Part shown: positions 12,340-25,414 of the stretch, piece by piece | Layout of the letters: every line of letters begins with the position of its first letter | Position numbering within the stretch: the first letter of the stretch is position 1 | Assembly: GCF_002443255.2 (NCBI RefSeq) | Contig: NW_019211454.1 | Span: 13,936-77,935 of the forward strand | Reading direction: 5' to 3' | DNA length: 64,000 bases | Source: Varroa destructor | Lineage: Eukaryota > Arthropoda > Arachnida > Mesostigmata > Varroidae | Notes under the pieces: generated by a model | Told to the model about the DNA's origin: nothing | Databases searched by the model: none | What the model saw: the letters and a program-made list of their open reading frames with translations, nothing else | Program-made: the position numbers and the translations under genes

Positions 12340-12745
12340 GAAAGGGGTTGGTAATTCTACGCGCATACAAAGTGCCTCACTTTGGTCACATCTTCCGCGG
12401 GCCGATTCGTTTTCAAAATTCAGCTTAAATCCCGCTCGAGAGAAATCGAGATTACCAAGCGTTCGAACTGCTACGGAAGATGGTGTGCATTTTCTCCGGT
12501 AACAGATGAGAACGTGCGCTCTCAGACCTTGACCTTCCAACACAGTTTTCGTTGGCGATTATTTGCGACTGAGGAGTTGATCGAAGCGGCAAAACTGATA
12601 CAGTTCTTGAGAGTTGTAATGCGTGAGCAGGTTTATGTATCCGTTCATTTAGGCCGGATTCCCGCGTTCCATTCTGAAACCGACCAATGTAATGTTGGCT
12701 CCTCCCATGTTGTTTGCTTAGCATACAAAAGGTCATTTGCTTTAT
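12340..12745. other. GC-rich island open in several frames
   Basis: One + strand frame (12382-12747, 121 codons) and two - strand frames (12452-12736 and 12322-12543) are open at once. The + frame ends an exon-like stretch at GAGCAG/GTTTAT (12631). It could be an exon or an old element; nothing was recognised on either strand. Confidence 0.3.
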
Positions 12746-15724
12746 AAAGTTAGTTATTGCCAGAGCCTCTGTTCTTGGATGTGTCGTGTCGAAAGTAACA
12801 TTAGCTTACGAAGCACTGTTGTTTTACCAAGAGGGAACATTTTTCAGGCTTGGACGCCACGGCTGAAGCGGTCCTTCAAACGCATATTAATATTATTCAT
12901 ATGCCGATAGGTCAGTAAAGAATAGTAAGTGGCAAAAAAAAAGCTCGAACTTAGAACCATACTATTATAGCTTAAAATAAATCATAAGTGTACCTTCTTC
13001 AAGACTTTGCAGATTCGTAACGTGTGGAAAGGTTTAACACTAATCAGCAGGTTCTAATGTGACGTATTACCTACACCCATCAGTGTTTTCAAAAAAAACG
13101 GGATATGTGTCTACTAGCAGATTGGATATAACAATATGAGGTACGATTTCAAACTAGCGCCCGTGCGCGATAAAGAAGTCAACATGTACAAATGGAGAAA
13201 AAAAATATACTATACTAGAGTTTGTGGAGCTGAGCTCGTTTGTGCATTGTCAAAGTAATAAATAATATGCAACGTTTTAAAGAATTTATTGCATAATATA
13301 GAATTGGTTAAATTAAGCAAATATGATTACTCTAGCCAGGCTGCTGTAACTGGATAACAGGATCAGCTGCATAACGGAACTCGTCCTGCAAAGGACTGGA
13401 GCGGAATAACAGTGAAGGAGCGTATTCGAAGCACAGTGTATGTTAGACGAGGTGGAAGGTCATTAACGGATTAGGTTGGGCAGAGTAGCTTCAACGAGAT
13501 AACTGTTAGTGTGCATTATAACTTATGTCAAGCTGGATATAATATTAAGACGGCACGAAGCCTGGAGATCGGCCTGTTATATATACTTAAATATAGAAGT
13601 ATATAGAGAAATATTTGTACATATATGAATAATCTCCACTACTCGCAGTAGGCGTAGACCGTACCGGTGCTTAGAGCTAACAGACAAGTGGGGTAAGGTG
13701 GGTAGGCTGGAATAACGAAGTTGCGATTAATTTTGCACCAAGCGAGAACCTAACCTAAAAAAACTGCCGCCCGAAAAATGCAGCTCTCAAGCTTCATTGG
13801 AACATCTACACAACGATACTAGATAAAAATAACATTGGTGTTTATTATTGAATGAATTATCCTGACGGAACAGCAAAAATAAGTAGTCCTATCGAATTTA
13901 GATTTCTTCATTAGTGATTCATATTAAAAAATGTTGGGGAAAAACGTGCAGCACATGGATAGCTATCAATAATAGATTTATCCAAAAAAATGGCTACTCA
14001 TGCGGAATGTAGTCTATCGAGTGTCAATACCAAACAGACCCGTCCAACACGAACATATCACATACTGTTAGAATTAAGAAGAATTAAATATATTAGCAGA
14101 TTTCGTCCGTAACTATTTAAGAAACAAAAGATTTAGAAGACGTTCATTTAAATCGCTTGAAATGAGCTTTCAAGTACTGATAATTGTCGCACTATCTTTA
14201 TTGCATAGAGCATATAATAATTCTATAACAAGACCGGAAATTAGTTGAAGCTGGTGTATATCCGACTGTAAGACTTACCGATTACTGCCACGGGGTCCTG
14301 GCTTCACAAATCTACTTATATTGGCCGAACCGACATAGTAGTTCGTACTACCCCTTTACAACTTCAGGCAGAGTGTAAACATGGCTATCGAATCACTCGT
14401 AAAACATCCTACTTGAAGACTAAACAAACTATTTGAAGACTATTCAAATATATACTTCATCTTTGTCAAACAACTACTTTTTGTTTTTCTTGTGATCGAA
14501 AGAATGGTAAATATACTCTTCATCTCCCCCCGGCCCCGGCCCCCAAGGGCCAATCCAACATTCACACAATAAAATAGAATCACATAAATCATTCTAACGT
14601 TTAAGTGCTTGTTCGCGCTTTTGAGTTAGCTTTATGCCCCGAGCGGAAATAGACAATTGTGGGACGTTGCTGCTACACAATAAAGGTACGTCGTTATTTT
14701 TAATAGAAAAAAGATAATTTTCGAAAATGTTCATCCATCAATTTCAAACAGTGAAATTCCTGAATGATCAAACAAATGGGCCACTTTGTGACAGTGTAAG
14801 AGGAAAAGTTAGTGGTTGCTTGCGGTTGTAGCATTTATTTAACATTGAATCGCACACACCTTTGAGATTGTAGAGTTGTCAGCAAGGAACACGTACGTAA
14901 ACATGGCACAAAGTATTCTCATTAAAACAAGCTATTGCTGTCACTTTGCCTTGTAACATATCTTAGGTAAATACGGAGAAACGATAAAAGCATCTTGTTT
15001 TTGTAAGTCTACAACAAATCCAACTTTTGAGTTCCTGGCTGGGATCGTATAGCTCTCATACTATTGGTAATATGACTTTCCTATTAACGCTAAGGTAGGT
15101 ATTGCATTTTAGGCAGTGTTATTTGGCTAACCTGTGATAGATACTTTTACGAACTTTTTGACGGAGGATACTTATATCATGCTTACTATACAATTACTAC
15201 GAGATCCAGAAAACACAGACAAAATACAGAAACTACCGAATTTCTATTGCAATTGATTTTTGTGGGGACATATTACTACAGTCAGAAAATGCGCACTATC
15301 ATGGCAGCTATCTACAAGCACATCAGGTATTCGTAAACCAGAGTTAGTCGTGAGCCTTTGAAAAGGCATCTATTTATGTAGCCAGTCTATCAAGTAATAC
15401 TGCGCACCTCCTATGGGTATGAAGGTGGCCACAAAGGAACACGCGTGTTTTTATTGGTCTTCCCGGTGACCGTTAATAACTACGATCCGTGGTAACGGTA
15501 GTATATGAAAGCATGATTCAAAAGCTTTCAGAATAGCAAATGCTGTGTATTTTTTGGTTTCGCGTTGAAATAGTAACATTGCATATCCGTAAGATAACTA
15601 CCAACTTTCAGATTAATCTGTACAAATTAAAAAGATGTCCTTCGTTCCTTACGGTTGGACGAAACCGTACTGTTTCCGAGCCTGCAACCCTTTACCTGGA
15701 TAGTTTGCGCTCTTCAGCCAGGGT

Positions 15725-15813
15725 TCAGCTAGAGCAAAACGTGCAGAAAGATATTTTTGGAATTGCCCGGGCATTAGCTTTCCTACACAGATCCGCTGAG
15801 TTGTTGCGAAGTT
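15725..15813 (+). other. Kinase-like short exon candidate
   Basis: Between an acceptor (TTCAGCCAGGGTTCAG) and a good donor (GTT/GTGAGC), the frame reads LEQNVQKDIFGIARALAFLH. This resembles the helix E segment (xxIAxGIARALxYLH) that precedes HRD in protein kinases, but no HRD or DFG exon was found nearby. Probably chance or a relic. Confidence 0.15.
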
Positions 15814-17959
15814 GTGAGCGAATACATGAGAACTGTGAGCGTCGTAAATGGCTTTAAAAAGGTCGATCTCGAAAATTCATAATCATCTTATGACTAGCCT
15901 TTGAGATTTTCCGTGGCTCTCATGCGCGCTAATACTCAGAGGCTCACCAGAAACTGTTCCTGTAATATAAAAGTTACTCTTTGGCTGATACGCCTTTTAA
16001 CGATCTGTGCATAATTTTGATATCGGCAATGTGCCTTATATAATTCTAAGGGTTCAAAGTTGGAAAACTATAAAGGGTTACACTTTTGATTCGTGTCACG
16101 CTAATAGATCTACTGGAATCCTATGTACACACCGTACAAAACAGACGGCTAAAAATATGACGCAACAATCAAATATGTCATCGCTCTTCTGGTGAATAGT
16201 AAAAGGCTCAAAGCTGTCTGCTTTTACCGCGCCATGAAATATTAATATGGCCATTTGATTTATGCTAGTGATCCTTCTGATTACCCAAATTAACTGAAAC
16301 TCAGTTTTCCGGTGTTCGAATGCTTCCTATCCACACGGTTGATTTCTAACCTAAACATTTACTGCTACTAACATCCGTTTTCATCAAAACACAGTTTGTG
16401 TAACTTCATGTATCTAAGTCATGATTAAAATTGAGTGTGCCGAATCATTAGTGAAGATTTGGATTATTTTTGCTATACAAAAAAAATGTCTACTTAAAAA
16501 TGTTTGAACTTAAAAAAAAGAAAAGACCTACCGCATCTATATATAATTTTTCACACATTCTTCACAGTTGCGAACAGCGATAGAAACAGGTAACCTTGCA
16601 GTTTGTCGACCATGAACTGGCGATGCAACTCCCGATAATTTTGGATATCGGAGCTAGGTATCACCTAACTTTTAAGGTTAGCACAGAGCAATCCTAACGG
16701 GTTTGATCCCTGTGTTTTTATTTTCCATCCTACACGATACAGCATTATGTTAGTTTCCGTTTAGCCGAAAATCGACAATGGTCACCAGAACAAACGGTAC
16801 AACGCGTGACACTGTATACACGTTTTTCGGCCTTAGTATGGTATGATCCTGTTTTATCTTATCTGGCACTTTCAGTTATTTAACGTATATAAGCAAGTTT
16901 TAGGGATTACTTTTTTTCAAGTCTAGTATCAATAACTTTCCCTTACTAGGAGTCTAGTCACAACGGATTCTGCTAGAATTATTTCTTGTTTTTTGAAGGC
17001 CTATGAAACGGCATGGAATCCGTACAAGCAGCCATTCATTTTACTAATACTTTATGATTCTTAATTTCTTCTTTTCCTTCGTTCGTTATTTAAGTAATTA
17101 ACAGTACCTGGTGTTTGTTTTTACTTTGAAATTTGAACCAGCATGGCAACGTGCTTGTTAATTGTAGTTATGGTAATACACTCAAAGAGATGTGCATAAG
17201 CCTTACAGACCGCGTTGCCTCCCACTATGATATTATCTAAAAGGTCCCAACCGGATCTAATAACTGGAAACTTTTAAACAAACATTTAATGAATATTTTC
17301 TCCTAGAAGAGATCGGCCCACTGGAGTTTTTGCAGCGTATAGAGCCCTTTAGAGCTAGAATTTGCCTACGGTTATATGGTCTTGCTATACAATATAAAAC
17401 AGTGCAGTATATTTCCTTCGCGATCGCTTTCATCCAGGTCGTCCGACCGTATGCGCCTCGACGACCGGGACGAGGGGCGGTTGACAATTAACAGGAGTAC
17501 ATCGGTCCGACGGGTTCCACGAGCCGTCGTATTGACGCGATACGTTATTAGTCTGTATTAGGACGCGCCTTGCAGGTTAATTGCCCGCCTATACGACCGT
17601 CGAACACCAGGCCACGGTAGTTCTGTACTGTGACCAGTAAATAAAGTGTCGTACCTCGTTCTTATCCCGTGACGGCCAAGAAAAGCCACCTGATACATCC
17701 GGAGTCGTGGTCAGACGGTTACCGAAATCTACGGTTCAGATGAAAAAAGCCTTGCATGCATCCTCCATGACCGTTTTTGAATCCCATATAGCGTGGTGAC
17801 TATTGACATGGACGGGGCGTATGATGTCTTAGTTACTAACCTTACATGACGGTCGGTTTGTGTAAACAAGAGGAGTTACTAGGTTAAGAGTCTACAATAC
17901 GTCTTTCCGTATTTCAAGAGGACCGCTCGAGTTCTACATCAGCTACAACTTGAATCAGT

Positions 17960-18480
17960 TTGACCGAAGCTAGTCGTAACGCACTTCATCAATGACACCG
18001 TACCCATCGCTGACCATCCTTCCTTGACCTCACATCGACGGCGAGTCGTATTAGAACAACGGGTTCGCATTGCAAAGGAAATACAGCAGATATTAGATAA
18101 TGACGTGATCAAACCCTCGTTCAGTCCGTGGGTCGTTCTAGTGCGGAAAAACGACTCAATCTGATTTTTTTTGTAGATCACCGCACGCTGAATGCGGTTA
18201 TAAAAAGAGATCAACGTCCTCTTGACTTGGACAGAAGAGTTCAGGTGTTCTCCACCTTCCACAAGCAACTACCAGCACATTCGTTTGGCACACGGTCACA
18301 GGAAATAAACTGCATTTTGTATTCCATATGGTCTATTTAAATTCAAGCGGATGTCTTTCTGGTTAACCAAGAGCCCGGCGACGTTCTCCAACTTATCCGG
18401 CACCCAGTCATGTGCTGGGTAAGTTGCGATACTAGATGGCACTGGTATGTTTCGATGACATCATCGTTATCTCTCGGGGT
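17960..18480 (+). pseudogene. Gypsy reverse transcriptase domain (decayed)
   Basis: Reads LEQRVRIAKEIQQILDNDVI then KPSFSPW and, after a small gap, VVLVRKNDS, then DHRTLNAVIKRDQRPL, matching the conserved gypsy RT entrance (IKPSxSPWASPVVLVxKKDGS...DYRxLNxVTxRDxxPLPR). The catalytic motif appears as CFDDIIVISRG (FDDII at 18451), where YLDDI is usual. Several frameshifts lie between these blocks. Confidence 0.8.
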
Positions 18481-19079
18481 CCGCGGAGAATCTCTGTTTT
18501 TAGTGTTTGCTTGTTATACGGAAAATCATATAAGTTGAATTTCAGGGGTAATCCGGAAAAGGTAGCGATGGCACCCTTGCGCCACTCTCGCGGAAGAACA
18601 AGTTTCATTGTCTCAGCACGTGTATGCCACGCTCACATTTTCGTAAAGAAATGCGTACTGGCATGCCGCCACAACCGTTGGAATAGCCTTTTCCATTTTA
18701 CCTTATTCTGTTTTTAATACATACTGTCAGCATATATATATATACACATACATATATACAATACAACTATTATCGCGGTAACCTCGAGCGCGTAATTCAA
18801 AGACGTTCATCAAGCTTTCGGTGACAAACGTTTTTAGTCGGACGAAGGGCTCTCATCTCCGACGAACCTGGTACCGCTATACTTATCGGCTGACTATTCA
18901 CAGAGTTGATTAGTTTGTCACAAAAGGCTTCCCGACCGGAACACGGGCCGACCTGAGCAGCGCCCGCCTGGCGGCGATACTTGCCTAGTTTGACGACGGG
19001 ATGAAGCACTTAGTCCAGAAAGGGAAGTAACATTCGTCGGAGACGGAACGCTCGGCTGTTTTCTAAATGACGAAGACAA

Positions 19080-19265
19080 TTCGTCCATACGTATGTGAAC
19101 GGTGGTTAGTCGTGGCTACTGACAGTAAGACGGTAAAAGACCTATTAAATTAGAAGAACTTCTGTCCCAAGTTGGCCCGATGGGTCCTGTAGTTGTTGGA
19201 ATATGATTTCGACGTGCGGTACCGGAATAGCACTACAAACTGCAATGCAGACGCGCTGTAGTGTT
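19080..19265 (+). pseudogene. Gypsy RNase H / tether segment (decayed)
   Basis: Reads VATDSKTVKDLL, then a stop, KLARWVL, another stop, then EYDFDVRYRNSTTNCNADAL and a stop. This is the classic gypsy stretch xTDHxxLxxLL...LARWxLxLxEYDFxVxYRxGxxNxxADALSR. Each tryptophan- or arginine-rich element is followed by a premature stop. Confidence 0.8.
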
Positions 19266-19329
19266 TACATATGACACCACTCCGGAACAAGATGACGCTG
19301 CTAGCTGTTGATCGCATGCATTTTATCAA

Positions 19330-20110
19330 CTAATGTGCCCGCTTAGGCCCCGGTGGTAACCATGCTCTAGAAAAAAAGGCCAACTCGCTGTTACATCAGA
19401 GGATGGAAGGGCTGGCCGATTTTTGTTACTGGAGGCCGTGCTCTACACCTCTACGGCCGCGGGACCTACGGCCGGCCTCCTGTGGTCGGCCGAACCAACG
19501 GCTGACGTCTCATAACTTCCAGAAGGAGGCATCTTGTCGAGGATCCGGGCGTACTCCCACAGTTGTGCCATTTGTCGACAGACAAAACCAAGCCATTACC
19601 GCTGCCCTAACCTACGTCTGTGAAACTTCCAACGCGCAAAGGTAGGCCTGAGTTTTATGTGACTGCTGGACGTGTCTGGAAGAACGTTTTTATTTGTACT
19701 AAACGAGTATGGACTGTTACATTCGTTTTATTCACCATTTTCTTTAGCGTTTTTTAATACCGCTATATATATAAGAACGCGGTTATTACGAATGGCTCTA
19801 GTTACTTACCGCACTGGCGCGTATAACAGTGTTTAGCACGTTCCAACGTTTGCCTTGTGAGGACCGCCGTAGCCCACCCGAGAAAAGCAAACCGACTAGT
19901 GGAACGTACAATGTGCACGGTCAAAAAGCGCTTCTCCGTACGTATGCTGAAATCTCCCAGCCTGTCTGCTTCTGCAACGCTCCCGCTGGAAGCTTTCACT
20001 GTAAATTCTACAATCAGAGAGTCTCTTGGCGCAGCGCTATTCGGATTATTCCATGGGTTCAAGGCTGTACTGTTAAAGGAGCTCCCGAAGTCGCGGTCAA
20101 CCTAGAAACT
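19330..20110 (+). pseudogene. Gypsy integrase (decayed)
   Basis: EGLADFCYWRPCS at 19406 recalls the RFYWPGM segment of the zinc-binding end. The 3' part (19857-20105) stays open for 82 codons and reads HPRKANRLVERTMCTVKKRF (decayed YHPQxNGxVERxNxTLK, with the catalytic Glu of VER present). After that comes a segment like the family's YNTTxHESTGxSPFxLLYG. Other ORFs here, including two on the opposite strand, are shadows. Confidence 0.75.
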
Positions 20111-20254
20111 TAATTGTTCGATTTTCAAGTTGCAGACAACCAATAAACACTACTTCGCCCCTGGCGCGCCAAACACTTCCAGACAGGAGGTCCTTCTTTC
20201 TGCGTCGGGTCACACATCACGAGAGTTGCTACCCAGATTCGAGTTAGGAGGGAA

Positions 20255-20475
20255 TGTCGAGAAGCGTATTATGTGGTAAATGAGGCTACGGCAGCGGCAT
20301 GTTGCTGTCGAATTACGGGATATCCGGCAAGATGAGATGCGTGTTGGAACCATACTGCCCATTACCCTGAATGAGTAATGCAGAAATTATTTATGTAACT
20401 ACAATAAATTCCCAGTTCCGGCACGCTGTAGGTGTAGAATGCCCTGCAGCCTGTCCGCCAATCACCAGTCTCTTG
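20255..20475 (+). repeat. Probable 3' LTR of the Gypsy relic
   Basis: A purine run GAGTTAGGAGGGAA (20241-20254) directly precedes TGTCGAGAAG, as a polypurine tract precedes the TG of a 3' LTR. The following ~220 bases are non-coding, keep the element's base composition and include a polyadenylation-like AATAAA (20402). The right end was not fixed; it lies before the (AT)n tract at 20480. No second LTR copy was found upstream. Confidence 0.5.

Positions 20476-20479
<4 letters not shown>

Positions 20480-20507
<28 letters not shown>
20480..20507. repeat. (AT)n microsatellite at the Gypsy 3' edge
   Basis: An alternating AT run immediately after the presumed LTR end. Confidence 0.9.
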
Positions 20508-20511
<4 letters not shown>

Positions 20512-22293
20512 CCGACACTGTAAGAAAATTGTGTTCGAAAAGTACTCGATGCACAATTATGTGGGGAACGGTTATTTCACAAAATTAATTTTTGCTTGAA
20601 CGGTTACCTCAACAAACAGAATTATTCCATTTGGGGCTGATAGAATCTGAAGAGGATAATAGAAAGCCCGCCTCAGCCCAAGCAATTTTTTATATCTTAG
20701 GTATTTGCCCTAAAAATTTGGCATATTTTTTTGATGAGTAAATAAACCTACGCCTAAAAACTTAGCTAGCTACAACATATTTTCGAACACCCAACCTAGA
20801 ATGCATATATATCAAATCACAAAGTATGAAAACTGACTTCAAATACTCCATTCATAACAAACAGATGACTATATTATCCAAAAGTTCATACAGCTCTTCT
20901 AGCGTCATTGAAGGATTCCGAAAACACCGCAAGTATGCGGGTAGAGCAGGTTCAATGGCCATATTAGATAAAACTCATCAGATATGAGAAAAGTGCGTCA
21001 GAAAGAGTAAAATTCTCTACTTTATCACTTATTTTGAGTGAATTAGGGATACTTCTGCCGGAATAAATATCTCCCGTTCATTTTAAGCTGTGGCCTAAGC
21101 TTAAGTGCTTTTCACGTTATTCTGTTTTTACTGGATCGATATCGCGACGTCATCTTTGAAAGGTACTAACCGAATATTAGTAAGCGAACGCCCGAAGGAA
21201 AAGGTAGAACATTTTTCCTTTTAACGACTTTCTGCTAAGGTACAATGAAGCTATGCGGCAATCGTCTTTGGAGTGCCCGTGAGGTGCAGTGGTCATTTAA
21301 AATGAACTTAGCTCGAGCCAAACTTTTATAGTGCTTAATGGCGTTAAGGGACGTTAAGTTTTTAGGGTTCGGATCTAGGAGTAACTACACTTCGAGTTCT
21401 CAATAAAATTCCAAGCAACAAACGAAGTAGTAAATACAATAATGCCATTTTTCTTTTTCGGTATGGATCTCCGTATGACCCATATTGATGGCCGCAAAGG
21501 TCGGGATAGTTTGGAATGCCCTACATATTAGCACCCGTTTCGCCCCCTTTAATTTACCCTTATTTGTTTTAGATTTTTCTGCCTTCGTTTAACTGGGTGC
21601 CCCTTGGAAATCTATCTATGGAGTCTGCTATCTTGGGCAGGAGTTTTCTGCTTCCAGAGGCAACTTGGTGATCCTTGATTTCATCCTGCGGAGGTTTTGT
21701 ATACTAAAGGCCGGTTTCTTTATTGTTCGTTCTAACTGCGAAATTCAGGTTAGTCAAGGCTTAGTCCAAACAATCTAATCATTATCCTAGGGCAAATTGC
21801 TAGTCATTTCAATTAAATGTTGGGTTCCCTGATTTTTCCCACTCAGTAGTTCACAAGTCAAGACCAATAATCTGGGATAGTGTTTGCCTTGGTCTTTAAT
21901 TTTAACTTAGTTCTCATCTTAATCGGCAACACTGCGTTTTTGTCTCCGACAGCCTTTATTTATTATACTACACAAATGGTATTTAACATGATAACCCAAT
22001 AGCGTTTCACTTTGTACTGTGCTGAAGGTATATATGAATATGCTTCCATTAATTAAAGTGCATGCATATTTCTTTGCTTACTATTCATTATCAGATTGAC
22101 TGAGTATTAAACCAATGTGTTGCTGAGTTTTTGATAGAACGAACTATTACTAATCCTTGAATTGTTCTTTTGAATGTTGCAATGATCTTATTCAATTGTT
22201 CCCTTATCTCATCGGAAATGAACTACATATTTGTGTCCCCTTGTTGGTGCAGTGAATTGTGTTTGCCTGCTGGACTTTGGGATTCGTTATGGT

Positions 22294-22659
22294 CTAGGTT
22301 TGAGTTTGGGTATGGAAACATTTCGTTTCGTGGGACTTAGCCTCTGAGCTGGCCGCGGCTTGTTTCCTATTGCGCAGGGCAGTAAACTGAGTAAAATCCT
22401 GGTAAGTCGAATCCTGGTTCCTTAGGTCTTTGTGAGCATAAGAATATCGCCCGAATTTCAAGCTTCTGGTACGAATATCGCTAAAATAGAGACGCTGCGG
22501 CAGTTTCACTGAATGATCTACGGTGTTTCCCGTAACTCTAACCCCCAACATCTGCTTTGAGAGCGAGATCGCGACTGACTGCGAGATTTGGAGCTTGTGT
22601 TTGCGGACATGACCTATGTTTTCAGCGCAATTAGGGCCTGGTTCACAAAGTAGACCCAT
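22294..22659 (-). other. Unidentified 121-codon ORF
   Basis: GC-richer block open on the - strand. It contains NCAENIGHVRKHK, which faintly recalls a retroviral-type zinc knuckle (CxxC....GHxxxxC) lacking key cysteines. Another frame of the same strand gives a short RS-rich run. It may be a retroelement gag relic; unproven. Confidence 0.2.
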
Positions 22660-24707
22660 AGCAGGTGCCTACACGTCATAGAATTAATTGGGATAAGGAG
22701 GAATCCCTTTAGAGATTTGTAGTGGCGACGATCTTCCGGCGCGCTGCCTACAAAACTCATAGACGATCCGGATTGTTGCACCCAGGCCGGGAGAGTAAAC
22801 TGTCAAATTCCATTGTGGCGGGCCATAGGCGTTACAGATATGTGCATGCGACTTGCCTGCACACTCCCTTCACAGTTCTTTTAATCCTTTTTTCTTTGCA
22901 CTAATCGCGATCTTCCTAGCTATAACACTCTTAGCTGTATCGGCCATCCTTAACGACTTGACGCTGTATGATTAAGAGAAGCACAGTACTGAAAGACACA
23001 CCGTTGTGCTGTCTCTCTGAAAAGTATCATTAGTGGCCTTACAGTCCGACCCGACGGGGGAAATCGATAGGGCATGCATCTTGGACATTGAGTGTAGCCC
23101 TTTTATTTTTGTAGTAAGCGACCTAAATACTATATGAATTCGTTTTTTTTTTAATTTCCATGTACTTGTGATAGCCTGCCTATAGGCAGACAGCTGCCCG
23201 CCCAACTGAAGTCTCGGATGCTTCGGCTATCACACTATTTATATCTGTTTTCGGCTGCACGTACTGCTAGAAATGCCTTCTGCGCCACTTTTTTTGGACG
23301 CTTGTCGGAACAATTTTTGCAGCGCATACATTTCTTCCTGCATTTTCTTCAGTTTTTACCTACTATGCTAAGTAATATTACTGTAGATATTTTTTTGTTA
23401 ACTTATAGGTCTGGTAGATAGACTGGAAGTCCTTGATTACCAATACAAATTCCAAAAACATCACAGAAGTTTCTTTTATATAGCTAGAAGGTCCCGTTCT
23501 ACCATTTATGGATATGGGCTTGGATAACGTCCGCTTGCTTCTGAGCCCGTTGATTCTCGAAAAAATTAAAACCCATAATTTCATGTACATATTTCTTGAG
23601 TGAACTTATTATCCTTATTAACATCGATAAAATTTGCACAAAATATGACACACAATTGCATTTATTACTCATCTTTAATTGTTTTTCAACTATGTCCATA
23701 TTTTTATACGAGGGTACTTCCAATATTCACAGTAAAGTTATCAGCACACATTGTCGCTATATGTGGTGTCGGGAGCGTCTGTGGGTGTCATATCTTGTTT
23801 AACTTTAATGTGTCATCTAGTCTAGAGCGCTTTACTCTCACCTAGGAGAAGGATAATTTAAAATGCATCTTATTACCCTCAGCTGGATATGCCCTAGTAC
23901 TCAGTACACGACCCGTTATTTTTTTAATTAATCACGTTCCATGATCATACCTTTAATGTCTTTTAATTAATCATCATCATCATGTTAATACATTGAAAGG
24001 CCATTGAGGGCGCATTTGCACTACAATAGGCCCCCTAGGGTTTTCTAAATTTCTAAACACGTATTCGATAACTTTCTGTCGATTTTACCTTCTGCTGAGT
24101 ACCCGTTTACAAAGTACGAAGCCAAACAATTTTTGAAGAAAAAAAAAACAGTTTATTATTCAAAAGTTAATTTGAAATTTATTTTTCAACCGGAAAAGTT
24201 CTCCTAATTGTTTGATTCCTGCTTGACCTAATTATAATACTTCCTATACTTATATATATAATACCTGTATCCTGAATGTTTCAGAGCTTTTCTAACGTGC
24301 TTACGGCCCTCAACGTGTTATAATGCAGGCAGGTATATCAAACAAAGCAGTACAATATGTAACAAGTTATAACGATATTACATTTCCCTAGGAATAAATG
24401 TGCATGGCATCACTATAACATTAATCCAGAAAAGTCGTTTGTACCATTCAACTGTCAGCACTTGTTAGACTTTTCTTCGATGTACTCCGACGCTCGGGGA
24501 CGAAAGCAATAGTCTATTTTGGAGGATACTTTTATCGTCACTTTCATCCATGGGGTCCAGCTTGCGATATCATAATTTTTATATATAGTATACTATAATT
24601 ATATGAACACCTATAATACGAGAATACAATCAAAGAGTCTTTATCATTCTTTATTAAAAATTTCGATGAAAGACGATTTAAAAATTTACCAGAAGCAGTG
24701 AAAACAT

Positions 24708-24772
24708 GCATATATATATATATATATATATATGCATATTTTTTTAGCATATATATATATATATATATATAA
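24708..24772. repeat. Double (AT)n tract separated by GCATATTTTTTTAGC
   Basis: Two alternating AT runs of about 22 bases flank a short GC-containing spacer. Each run is self-complementary, so the region can form a cruciform. Confidence 0.9.
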
Positions 24773-24985
24773 ATTAGGCTAAAAAGAACGTTTGCGTGTT
24801 TTTTTTACTAAATAGAAAACACCACATTTTTATTCTTAAGTCATTATGTTATGCATCCCCTGATATTATTCTGACCTTCCATTATAGGTTCACCAAACAG
24901 TATATGTAGTCTCGTCAGAAAGCGGCGGTTCTCGTTTCGAAGAAATTTTCTAGCTAGTAAAAGGAAAGGGCAAAAATCCGGAAGC

Positions 24986-25414
24986 ATGTATTTTCTTTTA
25001 AGTAATCGGATTGACTCGATGCACCTGGGCCAAATAAAGGGCCGATTAAAATGTTTGGTTCTTAAGAAGCAATTTCTAGCGAATCAGAACCTTGCAATCC
25101 TTCCAGATACAAAGCACAACACTTTTTGGATGAAGATTTACTCTGGGCCTTGGCTTTTTTCCCTATCTCCTCTATTTCATATCCGATTCATGTTGGCATG
25201 CAAGCAGAAGCCGCAGCCTCCTACTGGATTGAGAAGGTTCATGAGGCACCCAAGTTCCAGGTTCCTGTGTTTACCTAAGGAATTAATGACGTTCGGGCTG
25301 CTGCGAATGGACTCGCTAGGCAGTGAAGGAATGTTCTTGTTACGTCCTAGAATGCAAAGCAGTGACTTCGTTTGCTGGTATGAGCAGCTTCTTTGTATCT
25401 CTGCAGCGTTGTAA
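24986..25414 (+). other. Longest free ORF (142 codons), unidentified
   Basis: An uninterrupted + strand frame beginning MYFLLSNRIDSMHLGQIKGR. Composition is mixed, with a hydrophobic patch (PWLFSLSPLFHIRFML) in the middle. No motif or family was recognised and no matching exons were seen. The overlapping + frame reads QAEAAASYWIEKVHEAPKFQ, equally anonymous. Confidence 0.2.

Larger units (their letters stand above)
7320..17430. other. Mostly non-coding AT-rich DNA
   Basis: Apart from the exon candidates listed near 8.6, 11.3, 12.5 and 15.8 kb and a poly(A) tract, no exon, RNA gene or mobile element was recognised. The base composition is uniform. Confidence 0.5.
17440..20475 (+). mobile_element. 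Ty3/Gypsy LTR-retrotransposon pol relic with probable 3' LTR
   Basis: A block visibly GC-richer than its flanks, carrying pol domains in Gypsy order but with many stops and frameshifts. They are a protease-like tail (about 17810), reverse transcriptase (17960-18480), RNase H region and tether (18830-19265), and integrase (19330-20110). The order RT-RNaseH-IN defines Ty3/Gypsy against Copia. Upstream gag and a matching 5' LTR were not found, so the copy seems 5'-truncated or too decayed there. A (TA)n stretch at 18730-18760 interrupts it. Confidence 0.85.

Noticed and set aside
18797..20062. - strand ORFs within the Gypsy block
   Set aside because: The + strand carries the recognisable pol domains; the opposite-strand frames are by-products of higher GC.
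21337..21380. tRNA- or SINE-like A and B boxes (TGGCGTTAAGGG and GGTTCGGATCT)
   Set aside because: The boxes are about 28 bases apart, too close for a tRNA-type promoter, and no acceptor stem or cloverleaf can be drawn.
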